Notes: generated from the letters alone by a model not told the origin. 64,000 nucleotides of DNA from Isoetes taiwanensis (GCA_021234155.1 JAJEKV010000078.1:2604001-2668000), one strand, 5' to 3'. Shown: positions 35,804-48,690, counted from the first letter of the stretch. Numbers and translations are program-made.

Positions 35804-36472
35804 ATTATGTCTTCTATTCTCGCGCGACTTCACACTTTGGATTGAGCTTCAAGTTGGATTGAAGTTTATGCATTAGCTAAAGGTCGGGGCGAGAAAGCGT
35901 TCGAAAGATTTAGGTTGAGATAAAAAGGAAGAAACATGTTAGGATAGAAAGTTGCACAAGATTTAAACATAAGGTAAGCTTTTAAAGATTTTAGAAGTTC
36001 AGTTTAGTTTGTTCCTAAAATATGTGTTTAAAATTGTTCTGTACAATTAGGGTTCAGTCTATGTTGAATAAGCGGGACAATGTTGAATATCTCAGAACAA
36101 TTCAATGAGACTCTGAATCACAATGATTGGCTGTAATCCAAGAATAACATTCTAAAAATGAGAATTGAAGAACTGGAGAGCATATAAACTCCCTATTGAT
36201 CACTCAACCCCTCGAAGAAGCAGCCTCCATTGTTCGTGATCTGAATATGCCTCTTAAAACTTGTAGAGGCCTGATTTTTTTGTATACATCATGCATATAG
36301 GCTGGATTTTTGTGTAAAGATGATCCTAGTACCAGAACATTTTTTGTAGTGACACGTAATGTCTTGAAATTGATGTAACATTTTTGTATATTAATGGAAA
36401 CTACCTTCTCTTTCTTATGACATACTACCGTAAAGAAATATAAGGTATTGAAATTACACCTTTTTTACATGA

Positions 36473-36688
36473 TCAACAGGCCATGCAACAAATGTATCGA
36501 AAGTCTCTCAAATTGTATCTCCACCCAGATGTCGACAATATTTCATCATCATAACAACTATTGATGATATGTATTTTCATAAAATCCTTGCTTAAAGGAG
36601 CACCATGGCACAAAGTTATCGGGTCGATGGCCTCAATGTTGCATAATTTGACTTTTTTTTTTTTAAATTTGATGTTAGCATAGGGCAT
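36473..36688 (-). pseudogene. DUF8039-like domain fragment, copy 1
   Basis: A 71-aa frame reads KVKLCNIEAIDPITLCHGAP and MKIHIINSC, which parallels KVGLCKIDSIDPTANCHGIP and VRVTVINCC at 57500-57757. The pattern (C-H-G-x-P-L, then V-x-V-I-N-x-C, then a Trp near the end) resembles the domain found at the ends of plant transposon-associated proteins (DUF8039, from memory). This copy has lost the final FVAWP. Function unknown. Confidence 0.45.
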
Positions 36689-36699
36689 TCTTCTCCAAC

Positions 36700-37462
36700 A
36701 CTTTTGAAGATTTTAGTTAGAAATACAAAGGTATTAACTTAGCATTATGGTATTTGGGCAAGAAATACCTGAATTTGGACAGATCTTGAAAAGCGATGAG
36801 TTCCTACTAATTGGAGCTTTGTCGAGGAAAAACTTTCAAAATTTAGGTCGATGGAATTTGTAAAGGTGTTATTTAAATGTAATCAATGCCACGACTTCGG
36901 TTGGATGAAAAGATTTGAAATTAGAATCCTAACTATAAGTGCGAATAACTTTAAATGACTATGCAATTGAAGTCGTCAATCTTGAGGTTAAATATCTATA
37001 TACATTCTTCATTTGTTTTCATATTTTGATGCTTCCGGAGGAGTTACACTCAATCGAGCACCTTCCTGTTTCTGTTTTTGAAGGTTGTCTGCAAGAGGCG
37101 GCTAGGGCAACCATTGTGGAGGTGGACGTCAGAAGAGGATGATCAAGGCCCTTCCGAAGAGAGGGCGGATCCGTAGACCTCTAGTGAAGGTATATTTTTT
37201 TTATATGTTTAACATGAGATTACATGTTTTTTTTCTTTTTTCTTTTTTTTTTTTGTTTTTTTTTTAAATAATTCGTAAGAGTCCAAGTCATATTTGCAAG
37301 AATATATTTGCATTATGTTCTGCTTCCTCATATCCTGCATCACCTGTTGTTTGTATATTCTTAGAGTCAATAGGGGTGGGATCAATTGTTATTTCTGTAC
37401 TCAAGGTTTATGCATACTTGTAGCTGGAGAGCTAAGCCTCCCTTCTTTTCTTTTTTTTGTAT
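36700..37462. other. No gene seen
   Basis: AT-rich, with T-rich tracts at 37192-37265. A short frame (36939-37142) ends in an acidic and basic tail without motifs. Confidence 0.4.
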
Positions 37463-38010
37463 TTGCTTGTACGCTAAGCATGTTTTATCTTTCGTGAAAC
37501 CCTTTGCATAATGAAGTGAACATTGAATCCTTTGATGCTCATTAGCCAGTATTACCAACCTCAAAGTACTACATATTAAGAAAATCTATGGTTTCTTGAG
37601 GTTGGTCAAACTGGCTATGGGATATCAAAGGATTTTAACGTTTATTTTCGTTGTATAAAAAGGAAACCTGTTAAAATTCTTCAAATCACACTTACCGTGC
37701 TTTGCTTCCCAGCATGATTTCCTTTAAATCACGCACGAGGTGATTTGTTTTGCATTAGTAGAGAGCTAAGACTTTTTTTTTTATCGCTTTACACGTTAAG
37801 CATGTTTTATTATTTGTTATACCCTTTACATGATGAAGTGAACAAGGAATCCTTTTATGCTTCTTAGCCACTTTGACCAACCCCAAAGACACACACATTA
37901 AAAAAATGTGTGGTTTCTTGAGGTTGGTCAAACTGGCTATGTTATCAAAGGATTCCAACGTTTATCTTTATTGTGTAAAGAGTAGATTGACATTCTTCAA
38001 ACCACACTTC
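37463..38010. repeat. Duplicated fold-back element (two copies, about 220 bp each)
   Basis: Copies at about 37463-37660 and 37783-37980 share AAGCATGTTTTAT, AATGAAGTGAACA-type sequence and GGTTTCTTGAGGTTGGTCAA. Each is an inverted repeat: AATCCTTT ... AGCC ... CCAACC on the left pairs with GGTTGGTCAAACTGGCTAT ... AAAGGATT on the right. This is typical of a fold-back MITE or a double insertion. Confidence 0.8.
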
Positions 38011-38639
38011 CCATGCTTTGCTCCAAACCATGCCTACCATGTTTTATTTCAAATTACACCTAGTGTGATTCCCTTGAAATCACGCACGCGATGAATCTTT
38101 GGAACAAGGGCACGTGCTACAAATGGCTGGCGATGCATACCAAGACAATCCATTGCACGAGCTCCAAACTATAGAGGATCTTTGGCCATTCGCATCATAA
38201 TTCTAACATGATCCAAAATATTGTCATAGCACAAAATCGGTCTCTCATTGATTAGAACGAAGGTAGATTTCACCCACGACTTGCAATGACTGCGCAAATA
38301 GCAAGGCAAATGGATCTAGATGGCATGCATCCGGGGTGTTAAAGTGGGTTGACCTCAAAATGTCCCAATCGACTACTTTGTTAATAAGGCCCCAAATAAG
38401 GCCTCAAATGAAGGCAAAGTAGTTGTAATATATAAAGCAGCCTGGGGGATTCATCTTCGATTGGCGTATAACCCATGAGAGTTCAACAAAAGGGGTTTTT
38501 GTAGATTATTTTAAGTCTGTAAATTTAGGGGGTTAGGAGTGTTTTTAAGCATTGAGCTAGTGCAAAATATATATACAGAGGGTCAAATTGCCTTTTGAAA
38601 ATGCGTATAGAAGGAGGATTTTTGCTACCCTTTGAACGT

Positions 38640-39490
38640 AGATGCCATACCCCCTATGTATTGGTGCATCCCCAGTGTATAGCAGGAGATCGACATTGTT
38701 CTTCTAATTACCATACAACTATGGTCAGTACTTTATTGGCAAAATTGTACGTCGGAATCCTTGAACAACAATTGACATGATGAGCCGAGGAGATAGGGGT
38801 AGGAGCACTTAGACATGCCAATTTTAGACCTAAGCATTTGAAGTTTGATCATATTTTCACATTGTGCACTCTACTAAGGGACAATAGAAACAAAAAAAAA
38901 AAAAGGGATCCATCTTGTTGCTTTGTGGATATTACAAAGGCATTCGCACCTTGTGTTTAGGAAGAAGTTGTAGGAGAAATTATCGCAGTTGGGCATCCGT
39001 ATGAGCTACTAAGTGTAGTATACAAGCCGTATGAAAGAGTCACGGCTTGAATGCCTCCGCCGCCTCCACCTTATGAACAACAATCTTGGGTGTCGCGACC
39101 AGGGGATGTCCACCGCCCTCCACCCTTTAAAGACGTATATTGATCAAGTTAAAGAATGGCTTGCCTTGCATGGAGAAGGAGGGGCTCGATTGCTGATCAC
39201 ATCATAGACAGTTGATATATGCAGATGATGTGCACTTGTTACCACACTCTAGCAAGTATGTATCACATCTAGATGCATTGAGCATTGTTTGTCAAGACGT
39301 TGGAATGCGTGTTAACTTGGCAAAGGTCAAGGCGTTTCTCATATCATCTTCTAGACAACGTAAACCATCTCACTTCACTTATAAGGGTGTAAACTTAGGG
39401 TAGTACAAACATACAAGTATCTTGGACTAGAGTTCACTGCCACCACATACTAGAACACCTGCATCAAACAACGGGTAACAGCAGGTCGGT
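38640..39490 (+). mobile_element. Decayed non-LTR retrotransposon, reverse transcriptase region
   Basis: Pieces in order: MVSTLLAKLYVGILEQQLT (38721), FRPKHLKFDHIFTLCTLL, CCFVDITKAFAPCV (38918; family form FVDxxKAFDxV), IDQVKEWLALHGEGG, and YADDVHLLPHSSKYVSHLDA (39214) with the catalytic Y-A-D-D. Then VGMRVNLAKVKAFLIS. The wording differs from the L1 LINE at 22-27 kb and resembles LINE families I associate with ferns, lycophytes and mosses. Several shifts and stops inactivate it, and the middle is shortened. No poly(A) or target duplication was found. Confidence 0.75.
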
Positions 39491-39779
39491 CACAATTGCC
39501 ACAAAGCAGAGCTCTATGATTGGCCCCATCTGTTTCGGGTCTGGGTTCGGGATCTCCTGCAAGACAGCCCTCTGTGAGGACCCTTGGATCAAACAGGAGA
39601 ATCCTGGCTGAGTGTCATGCGGGAATCTGCAAGAGAACTGAAAGGAGAAAACGGAAAAGAATAGCCAACAAACAATGAGAGGAAATATTGGAGAAAAAAT
39701 GTTTTAATCAAAAATAAGTTTTTTATGAAAGGTTCTTTGTTATCAAACCATCGTATGTTCAAGCTAGTACTCATTTGTG
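39491..39779. other. No gene seen
   Basis: Possible 3' flank of the LINE remnant. Confidence 0.4.
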
Positions 39780-39895
39780 GAGAATTCAATTCCTAAGATT
39801 AATGTGGATAATAATTCAATTCCTGAGGTTAATGTGGCTAAATATTCAGTTGCATGGAGAATTCAATCCCCAAGGTTAATATGGATATGCGTGCA
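39780..39895. repeat. Three-copy short tandem repeat
   Basis: GAATTCAATTCCTAAGATTA, then AATTCAATTCCTGAGGTTAA, then GAATTCAATCCCCAAGGTTA, each followed by ATGTGGATA-like sequence. Confidence 0.75.
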
Positions 39896-40143
39896 TTAAC
39901 TACTTCCAACATGTATTGTGGGGATAATTAGGGTCGCATACAGAATTGTTGTGAATTCTAACTAGGAATTGTGTGGGAAATTCTAGGTATAATTGTATAG
40001 AATTCATAATTCTAGGTAACATATGGATAGAGCCCCGGTTATACCTAAAAAAAATAGAGTACTTGCAGAGCTTTCCCTGAGCTGAGCTGAAAAAAAAGCA
40101 TTGATCTAGACTAAGCTTCCAAGGATACCCCCTAAACCGCAAG

Positions 40144-42240
40144 AGCTAAGGCCTTGTTTTACTCCTAGCATTGGCGAGCGGGGTTTTACAAAAATGGGTC
40201 GGGGATCGTTGCAAAGAATCGGATGATTCGGATGTTTTTGGGTTGTGGGTTGGGAAGAAATGCATTTGTAATCTTCAATAGTCTGCTGGTTTGATGTAAT
40301 TATTCTATTTGTGCCCGTTCTTTGCGAAATGCGCTACTTTCATTTTGATATGGTTCAAGTGTTTCCAATAAAGCAGCATGAAAGATCTCTGGAACTTGGT
40401 TTTCTCTCTAGTTTTAATTTTAGACTCTGAACATGTCTTGATTCGACAAGGGCTGAGATCTCTGAACAAAATTCAGAAGCAAGACTGTATTCACTCCTTT
40501 CTTGCATAGATGAATGCCATCGCCATGCCATACCAAGGAATAACAAATGAAGGTTTGGTCATATAAAGTTTAAATCTGGGCAAGAAATTTTTAAGGTTTG
40601 AAGAACGATAGAAGGGTCTAGGGCTAGATCCAAGAAAAGCATTGCATAAAAGCGGAATACCAGATATCTCAAGCAGGATGTGGTCAATGTGACCATATGT
40701 ATGAGCCATGAAGAACGGTCGCGGTTTGAAGCCCAAAACCCAATCATTTTTTGGTGTTTTCTCGATCGATCCGTCTCCATTTTGCCTCAAATCTTTTCCT
40801 CTCTTCATCAATCTAGCATAAAAGGGGTAGACAAAGCAATTGGCATGGTTTTTAAAGCGAATTAAACTGCCCATGGAGCAGAAAGAACCAGTCGATTGAA
40901 ATTTCTGCCCCTCGCAACGCAGTTTGAAGCTTGATTTTTTGGCCACATTAACCACTTTTTTTTGCTTCAATAACCTGGCTGATATCGGATGGCCAGATTA
41001 ACCAGTGGTTAGTGCCGCCTAGCCACATTAACCACAAATGTTTTGGCCACATTAACCACATCCCACTTGAGATATACGGAGTTCCCATAAAAAGAGAAGG
41101 ATAAGTACACTTACCTAGAAGGAATTAAAGCACATTCGACTGGAGCAGAGTTGATTTGAGAAAAAATTGCGAATTAGAGTGGGCATTGCTTCTTCTATAT
41201 CACGAATCTTTGGAAGAATATATAAGCTTCTAATCCATTATTCCTTTCTACAACCACAACCTATTGTATGCCATTCAAGAATATCTATTGCGGCAAGCAT
41301 TTTAGGCCATAGATGTATTTTCTTATAGTTAATTACAAGACAAAAGAAGGCCAAAGAAATTCAGAGCTAATGAAAGAAGCATCATATACCAAATTTGTTT
41401 AGAATATATCTTCCTCGATTTTGTTTAGTTGCAAATGACAAGAAACTAGATGAATGGATGGAGATCTCGCATTCATCACTGACTTTTAAAGATCCCAAGT
41501 AGCAGAAACTGGAAAGATGAAACAAGAATAGACTTAAGCACCAAGGCTTGGAAATGAGATTTGCAAAATGTTGTTTACTTCTTCTAACAATGGGCTTCCT
41601 CAAGTTACATTTTTTTTCCCTAAATAAAAGACCTCAGTATACTGAAAGACATGAGAAAGACATGTGAAAATGAAGAATTTACAACGAGAACTAGTAAATG
41701 TTCTCCATTATCAATTAGCAAGTGTTTGTGTTGTCAATTCTTAAATCCTATCTAGTATGATTTCCAAGTCACACAAAGTTCTCAAGTAGCCACATCCAAG
41801 AAGTTAAACAGCTTCCCAAATTGACTACAACTTGTTGGACAAGTACATAATATAGGAATCCACACTTTATGACTTTTCAAGGATATCTTTACATTAAATT
41901 TTCCCCGCACCGATTGTGGTTTGGGGAGCCGGTCTGCCCATTGTTGTGGAAAGCAAGACCCAAATTCCCTTCATCTACAAGGTAGAAAAGGAAAGCCAAG
42001 AAAAAAAAAAATTAAGATCTTACATGTTTCTTCACCGGAATCTTATTGGTTTTCACCTGATCGGTGAATTACCTTGCCCAGCTTCCATTCCAGGGTGTTA
42101 TCCATTGCTAGGTGGTCTTACCAGAACTATCTTCCGGAGCGACCCGCTTTCTGTTTTAAAATCTATTTGTGGCCATAGCCACCATATCCACTCGTCTTTA
42201 AAACTCAGGTAGGATAGCAATGCTCTGCAGCAAGGGTCTT
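40144..42240. other. No recognised gene; GGCCACATTAACCAC repeats at 40942-41060
   Basis: A 159-aa minus-strand frame (40970-40491) is open but shows no motif I know. The 15-base phrase GGCCACATTAACCAC or a close variant occurs four times within about 120 bases near 40942, 40992, 41020 and 41043. The rest is AT-rich. Confidence 0.4.
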
Positions 42241-42325
42241 TTATGTATTATTTAGTACGGCATAGGCGTTCGCGCACTTTATTAGATCCACTCATGTCTC
42301 TCGTATACTCATGTGTTAATGGCTC

Positions 42326-42730
42326 ATGTGTGATCATTCGATCACAGTATGGCATTTGGGTCGCCTTTTTTATCATTGCATTAGTTTTTGTGCTGCCACG
42401 TGGCAGACAATTCCATTGCAGAATGTTGTGTTGAGTCGACCATTTCATGGTGATAGGTTTAACCGGTTACAACAACAGAGGAATTTTGAATACACCTCTG
42501 CCAGCCTGAGCAAATTCGACGCCGATGTTGAGCTAGCAAATCTTAAGCAAGAATGCGAGAAAAGTATGGTAAAGGATATTAAAAGCACAGAGGAAAATCT
42601 GAAAAAAAAACACAGATTAAAACCTGGAGAAAACAAAATGAAACCACAAGACGTTAGGAAATTCAAAACCATATTTCTAACATCAACACTATACGGTTTT
42701 GGCATGCTCGTACTTGCCAAAACCATATAA
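42326..42730 (+). CDS. Hypothetical C-terminal exon with charged helix and hydrophobic tail
   Basis: A 134-aa frame. After an acceptor-like CATTGCAG (42421) it encodes NFEYTSASLSKFDADVELAN, LKQECEKSMVKDIKSTEENL, a strongly charged, probably coiled-coil stretch, and ends with FLTSTLYGFGMLVLAKTI, a single hydrophobic segment. It could be the last exon of a tail-anchored protein. I do not recognise it, and upstream exons are not clear. Confidence 0.3.
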   Translation: MCDHSITVWHLGRLFYHCISFCAATWQTIPLQNVVLSRPFHGDRFNRLQQQRNFEYTSASLSKFDADVELANLKQECEKSMVKDIKSTEENLKKKHRLKPGENKMKPQDVRKFKTIFLTSTLYGFGMLVLAKTI

Positions 42731-42739
42731 TATCTTACG

Positions 42740-43560
42740 TAATACTTGCTACTTTCTTCTGCAGAAGACAATTGCCAGAATTATCATATTGCCCCCATTT
42801 CTAGATAATTCAAGAGGGAACCATGCATCTGCAACTAGATTGAGGAATTCAAAGTAGACTGGCACCAATTTGAAAACAGATTGCTAGTGGATCTAATTCC
42901 AATTGGCATGAGTAGGATTTGTGAAATAATTAAGCTAAACAAAAGGAAATTGTAAGCTTCTTTACTGTCATGCATCCCACCTTGTAGCATTGGAGAGTAT
43001 GCAAGATTAGCATACTCAATTTCATATTGCTACCTACAAATCATATAGGTCTGTTATTTGCCCCTTTTCAGTATCATAATTTGTACAAGTTTCCAGCATC
43101 ATAATACATGTTATCCATATCCAAGCCAAAACTTTCGAATTCATGAGGAGATTGGTGCAAAATGGCTACAAGAATCGATAGTGGAGAATGGAGATTTCAA
43201 GAAGATCAAGAACATCCGGTTCGCAAAATTTGGTATAAAGATCATCAAACATCTTGCATGAATGATGCGATTCTGAAGCAATTGATTGATTAGAAGCAAT
43301 TAACAAGAAGTGACCGATTTACAAGCATAAATTTTGCTGCTACACAACTGCCCACACCGGTGAGCCCATGTGCGATAGAGGATAGGGGCATTTTTATAAA
43401 TACTCAAAAATTAGGGGCGTTTTACAATCACATGAAAATACAAGGGCATTTTCAAAAATTTCCCTAAAATATATCTCGGAACCTTGATGCATATAAAATA
43501 TTAAATTTGAACCTTGATGCAAATTTCATCTAAGGCACGTTTAGGGCAAGGCCATCGTCG
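42740..43560. other. No gene seen
   Basis: AT-rich. A short frame near 43140-43260 (KWLQESIVENGDFKKIKN) has no family match. Confidence 0.4.
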
Positions 43561-44900
43561 AAGATGGACGCCTTACGATATGGAGCGCCTTCCCCGCCGA
43601 GCTTCTTCAGTATCAGGTGCTCCTCGCTGCCATTTGTTGCATCGTCTTAGCTCTTAGGTCTGTCTGCGTAGACAATGGAGTACTTTGTTTTTTCAACTTC
43701 TTATATGGAGCATTGTAGCACAACATCGGCCTCTTTCTTCTTAGCTCTATTTGAGCGAGAACGCGATGCCTCGGTCCCGGATGGCGGCAATATGCGATCT
43801 GTGATAGCTTTGGAAAGGCTTGGCTGGATTTGAGGAAAGAGGGGCCTGGAATGCGTCTTATTATACGATCACTTTGCGGGCTCTTGGCATCCTCTTTCCA
43901 GGCCTTTAATCCCTTACAATCTTGGTGATAGTATGAACATCAATGGCTATGTGCCTCTTACCTCTGCAGGAGGTTTAATATGCTTTCAAAATCTGAATGA
44001 TCACATGCCAAAGAAGCTAAGATTAGGCGTATGTAACCCCTGACTTGAATGAGTGGATCAATATCCCCGAGATTGTCACGGGAGCCCGGTTTTGACTTTG
44101 TCGTTATGTCTATTGGACATTGTTGCTTATATCCAAAACAGGCAGGCTCAGGGTTTTTGCTAGCATTAGCAGCAAGGCAAGTTCCACCTTTTGTATTCGA
44201 TTCAGCAACAGGATGTTGGACACAAGTTCCTATAGGTATTTTTCTTGACTATAAAGATTATTGCTTCTATGAAACTGTCATTATCAGGGGAATTGCATAT
44301 TTTCTTGCGTTTGATAATATCTACAATGAGAGGCACTATGACAAAATGGACGATCCGATTGTTATAACCTATGATATAATCCAACAAAAGATCAGTATTT
44401 GTTATCCTTTAAGCGAAGAAACTTGTGAAGATGTGAGGCCTCAATTGTTTGAATTATATGGCCAAGTAGTGATGATGGGGTTTGGTGGAATGGATGGATT
44501 GTGCATGTGGACATATGATACTGGCACATCCGAATGGAGGTTATTGAAGTGTATCACAACACTACCTTGGGGAATGGATGGAGATTATACTAAATCATGG
44601 ATGTTTGGGGTCTCTCAAAGTCATAACTTGTTTTACTTCTATACATATATGCCCGAGCCTAATCCTCGTTGGTTTGAACACGGTGGTGACTTTGACTATG
44701 TTGATCCATGTGATCGTGAGTTCCGTGATTATCATGATGATATTGAGAATTGTCAACAATTTGATAGGGGCTGTGATGTATTTGATGTGGAGAATGATGA
44801 GTGGAAGCTAATGCCTAAGGGCCCTTACAAAGGTGTTGGGCGAAGAAGCATGACCTTTGTGCCTACTTTCCATAGCATTTTTGAAGCCATGTCCAACTAG
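43561..44900 (+). pseudogene. F-box protein pseudogene with F-box-associated/kelch-like C-terminal half
   Basis: F-box proteins are substrate receptors of SCF ubiquitin ligases. The 5' part shows F-box wording in shifting frames (LP, AELLQYQVLLAA, LPFVAS, VCLRRQWSTLFFQLL) with in-frame stops. The middle reads GGLICFQNLNDHMPKKLRLG, VCNP and EWINIPEIVTGARF, as in F-box-associated domains. From 44049 a 283-aa frame stays open: FDFVVMSIGHCCL, VFDSATGCWTQVPIG, MWTYDTGTSEWRLLK, VFDVENDEWKLMPKGPYKGV. These are repeated Asp-Val/Thr-x-x-x-W-x-x-L/M blades of kelch type. Broken N-terminus, intact C-terminal frame. The 3' part could still be transcribed, but the F-box that docks to SKP1 is lost. Confidence 0.7.
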
Positions 44901-45932
44901 GCTTTTGTGATGGTGAACACTTTCTTTTAACGGATTGCAAAAAAAACCTACTTTTGCAAAGTAGCTTTATAAAAATTGTATCTTTTCACAAATTGTGTGA
45001 GATTGAGATTGTGTATGGTTTTCAGCCAAATAGGAAAGGTAATTATTTTGGCTTTTTCATATGAATTGAATAACAAAGAGTTAAGACAAGATAGAATGCA
45101 AAACCCTAACATGAGCACGTTAGGGGAAACAATAATCTAATACACTTTTAGCGCATAATTAGCAAAGCTATGGAGTGGACTGATTTGCATCGAAGGTTAA
45201 ACAATGCAATTGAAACTCATATTCCAACTATATAGAATGACCCCCATATTAAAACTGATTATATGCAATAGAAATCAATTAAGGTGCGCCGCGGCAATAG
45301 AAATTGCCCTCCGGTGTCCGAGAGTGTGTTTTCATCTTTCTTTTTTGCTCGTTAATGGAATAAACATTGGAGTTCATTTTCTTAGCCCAAAAGTTCTTTC
45401 ACAGATTGTGGAGTTTAATTCATACAAGGGAACAGAAAGTACTGATAACTTCATACTAAGTAGGCTAAAACCCATTGGCCGCTTACTAGACGTTATGGAC
45501 TTCTTCAAATTAATGCTACCTATGCCCGTTTGTGGTCGCTCCAATAGTAGTGTCCGGTGTCGCAGAATGCGGACGTGAAGTCTATCCACATGCGGTCGGT
45601 GTAAGCATCTCGATCGAAGAGCAGTTTGATTGAAAAGAAAAATCTAATCTCATCTTAGGAAAGACATTTACATAACAAACCCAAGAGCTGGAGATGCTAC
45701 CCAATGGAATTGCGATAAGCCTTCAAGCAATGGTGACCTGCATGATTAAGAAACATAAGCAGTGTGGAAGAAACTGGGGTTTAAAATATTTTTAGTTATT
45801 TTAATAGAGCTCGAACTTTCAACAAAATACCACGAGATTAAAGGTTCTCCTATTATTGCAAAGATATTTTGTGCAGGTCCATTCTATTATGAATTTACTA
45901 TTTCCATAATTTCTCAGAGTTAATCAGCATAG
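44901..45932. other. No recognised gene
   Basis: A 124-aa plus-strand frame (45204-45578) lacks known motifs. The rest is AT-rich 3' flank. Confidence 0.4.
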
Positions 45933-46480
45933 TGTGGGAATTTGACACCTCATCGGGTGTCAATGGCAAAAACAAAAGTGTCAAAAAGACATTTCTCTAG
46001 GGGATTTGTGCAAAAGAGGCATTTTAGTTCGATAAAATGTGTCAAAAGGGACTTCAAAAGCTAAAATATGTCATTTCACGCACCTTACATTGCTACCTAC
46101 ACCCCGATTTTGATTACATATAAAAAATTCCTTACATACATCAATTTCACTTACACCAATTTCCCTATTCATATTAGAATAGCATATCCATGTCATGTAT
46201 TCTGAAAAAATGAACTCGGAAAATCACAGTTCAGTAGATTTCTTGTTCCTTTCATTCTATTACAATATGATCTTAGCCATTTTTGTCAAATTTCTATTTT
46301 AAATATTGTTGAATACAAAAGCAACATCTTATTTGATAGCTTTAAAAGAAGTGTGTCAATGATATTGAAAATGCGTCAAGTGAGATGCAAGAAATTTAGA
46401 AGTATGTCAATTGAAACATCAAATTTTGAAAAGTGTGTCAATAGAAAAACACTATATAATTTGAATTTCCCACATTGCAT
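45932..46480. mobile_element. Candidate non-autonomous element with TGTGGGAA ends
   Basis: TGTGGGAATTTGACAC near 45933 and AATTTCCCACA near 46465 are inverted, bounding about 540 bp of non-coding AT-rich DNA with repeated GTGTCAA phrases. GCAT lies just outside on both sides (a possible 4-bp target repeat). Confidence 0.5.
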
Positions 46481-47639
46481 ATGAAGGAAGATATGCATGG
46501 ACCTTGATTGTAGTTATACTGTTGAAGTAGTAGCCTGTTGTGACTATCTTTTGGCTGCAGTTCATAGACTCAGCAGTAAAGAAAGTAGCTAACTGCCCTT
46601 TCATTCATCCTGCACTGCACAGAAATGATTATATAATCCCCGGGGGGTTCACCTCTCTGTTAGGGGCACATGGCATGTGCGTGCATCAGGTCGAGAGAAA
46701 CCCCTATGTATCAGGCTTCGCCCTCCATTGAAACCCCTATATATACAGTCCTGTGTTGTCAAAGGAATTGTATATGTGTAAGAGTCATGCCTGACATTTG
46801 TAAGCTTCTTTTCGGAATATAAAGTTATGTACACATAGAAATATCAGACATCCATGGCTAGCATTTGAAATCTTATTTGCAATACATGTGCATTTCTTTC
46901 TAATGTGATGAATGGCACATGAACGTGGTTCAAATAAACAATATCCAAAAGGTGGAATTTTGTACAACACTACATATTACAAGAAGTGGGCAAAACGAAG
47001 TGTGGACCTACTTTATTCTTCATATGAGTTAAGTCTTCAAGCTATAAGCTCCTTGTCAAACAAAGAGTTCAACCACTCGATTCATCATGTGAGTTGAATT
47101 TTTAGGTTAAAAGCTCCATGTCAAACTTACTTTGTGAAAGTAACCTGCTGCCAAAATGGAAATATGATCAAGATGAAGATCTTCCTCAAGATGTTGTACA
47201 TTATTAGCTCAAAAGAAATACAAATAGAAATGTAGTCATAATGACTATTTCATTTCCAAAGCATCCTTGAGATTCTTAAAGCGAATAAGTAAAAATGATT
47301 TCCAAGGTATAGACAATCCTTATCTTATATAGTTGGAATGTCCCTTATGTTGTACTTGCTTCTAGTGTTTCTTGCCAAAAAAACACAAATTACTTTTAGC
47401 ATGCCACTTTGAAAAGAGATATAGATGTAGCATTCATGCGTCACAATACCTTTATACCAAATGTGCTTTCTGAGAATGCAAAGATCCTCGGAAGGTGCAT
47501 CATTTCACCCCTTCTACTGGTATGTTTATGCATGCTTCCCTTTAAAACAGCTTGGTCATCTCATTCATCTTCTTACGCATATCTTTTTTGGAATGACGCC
47601 AAATTGGGATATGAGACAGCAATGCTAGATCAAGAAAGT
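46481..47639. other. No gene seen
   Basis: AT-rich sequence with short frames only. Confidence 0.5.
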
Positions 47640-48545
47640 CCAAAGATTCTCTAATGTTTTAGGAATATTCCCCTAGATTCAAATAGATTCTATAAAGATT
47701 CTCCTAGATTCGCCAAGATTATGATATTTATCTTAGATTCTCTTAGATTTTATAAGATTTCCTTAGATTCCTTTACATTTTACGTGATTCCTTTATATTC
47801 CCCTAGATTCTTTTACATTCTAGAACTCTTTCGAAGGTTCTAGGACTTTCTAGAACATTCTGAAACTTTCTAGATAATTCTAGAAGTTTCTAGAACATCT
47901 AGAACTTTCTAGGACATTTGGAACATTCTGCAAGCATTCCCTTAGATTTCCTTAAATTACTCAAGATTCCTTACATTCTACAACTTTTTCGAACTTACTG
48001 GAATATTTTGGAAGGATACCCTTAGATTTTCCTAGATTCCCTTACATTGTAGAACTTTCTAGAACTTTCTACAATATTTTAGAACTTTTTGGAAGGGTTC
48101 CTTTAGATTCTCTTAGATTCCTTTACATTCCATACTTTCTAGAACATTTTGGATTCCCTTATATTTTCTTAGACTCTCCTAGATTCTCTTACATTCTAGA
48201 ACCTTCTAAAACTTTCTAGGAGCACTCTCTTAAATTCCCGTAGATTCCCTTACATTCTAGAACTTTCTAGGACATTCAAGGACAATCTAGAAGATTCTAA
48301 AACTTTTGGACCTTCCTAAGAAGCTTAGAACTTTCTAGAACTATCTAGAAGGTTCTAGAACTTTCTAGACATTCTAGACTGGCATTGAGCCGCAATGGCC
48401 ATCTTCACATTGAAGGCCCCCTTATATACTAGAAAATGAGCATAGTGATTTGGATATTTGTGCATATTGTAAGTGCATTATGGTATATTCTAGAATAATC
48501 CAGAAAATTCTAGACCTTTTTAGAACTATCTAGAACATTATACTC
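47640..48545. repeat. Minisatellite array 2, TTCTAGAA / TTAGATTCC repeats
   Basis: Dense repeats of TTAGATTCCCTTACATTCTA, GAACTTTCTAGAACATT and variants, related to the 18.2-19.3 kb array by the TTCTAGAACATTC core. TTCTAGAACATTC (47848-47860) and TTCTAGAACTTTC (48353-48365) fit the three-unit heat-shock element. A SINE-like remnant follows, as it does after array 1. Confidence 0.85.
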
Positions 48546-48589
48546 TAGTCTATTAGCTCTCACCCTTAATTAAGTACGTTTAAGACATT

Positions 48590-48690
48590 AATTTTTTCAA
48601 GGAATCAACGAATGATTTACTGGTTAGAATGGAGGATTTGCGGAGCAATGATTAGGTTCAAATCTTTCAAATAACATAAATTTTTTTAAA
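48590..48690 (+). mobile_element. Decayed SINE related to the 19.35 kb copy
   Basis: TTTTTTCAAGGAATCAACGA mirrors TTTTTTCAAGAAACCAATGC at 19345. Then an A-box-like ACTGGTTAGAATGGAGG and a B-box-like GGTTCAAATC follow at similar spacing. Confidence 0.5.
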
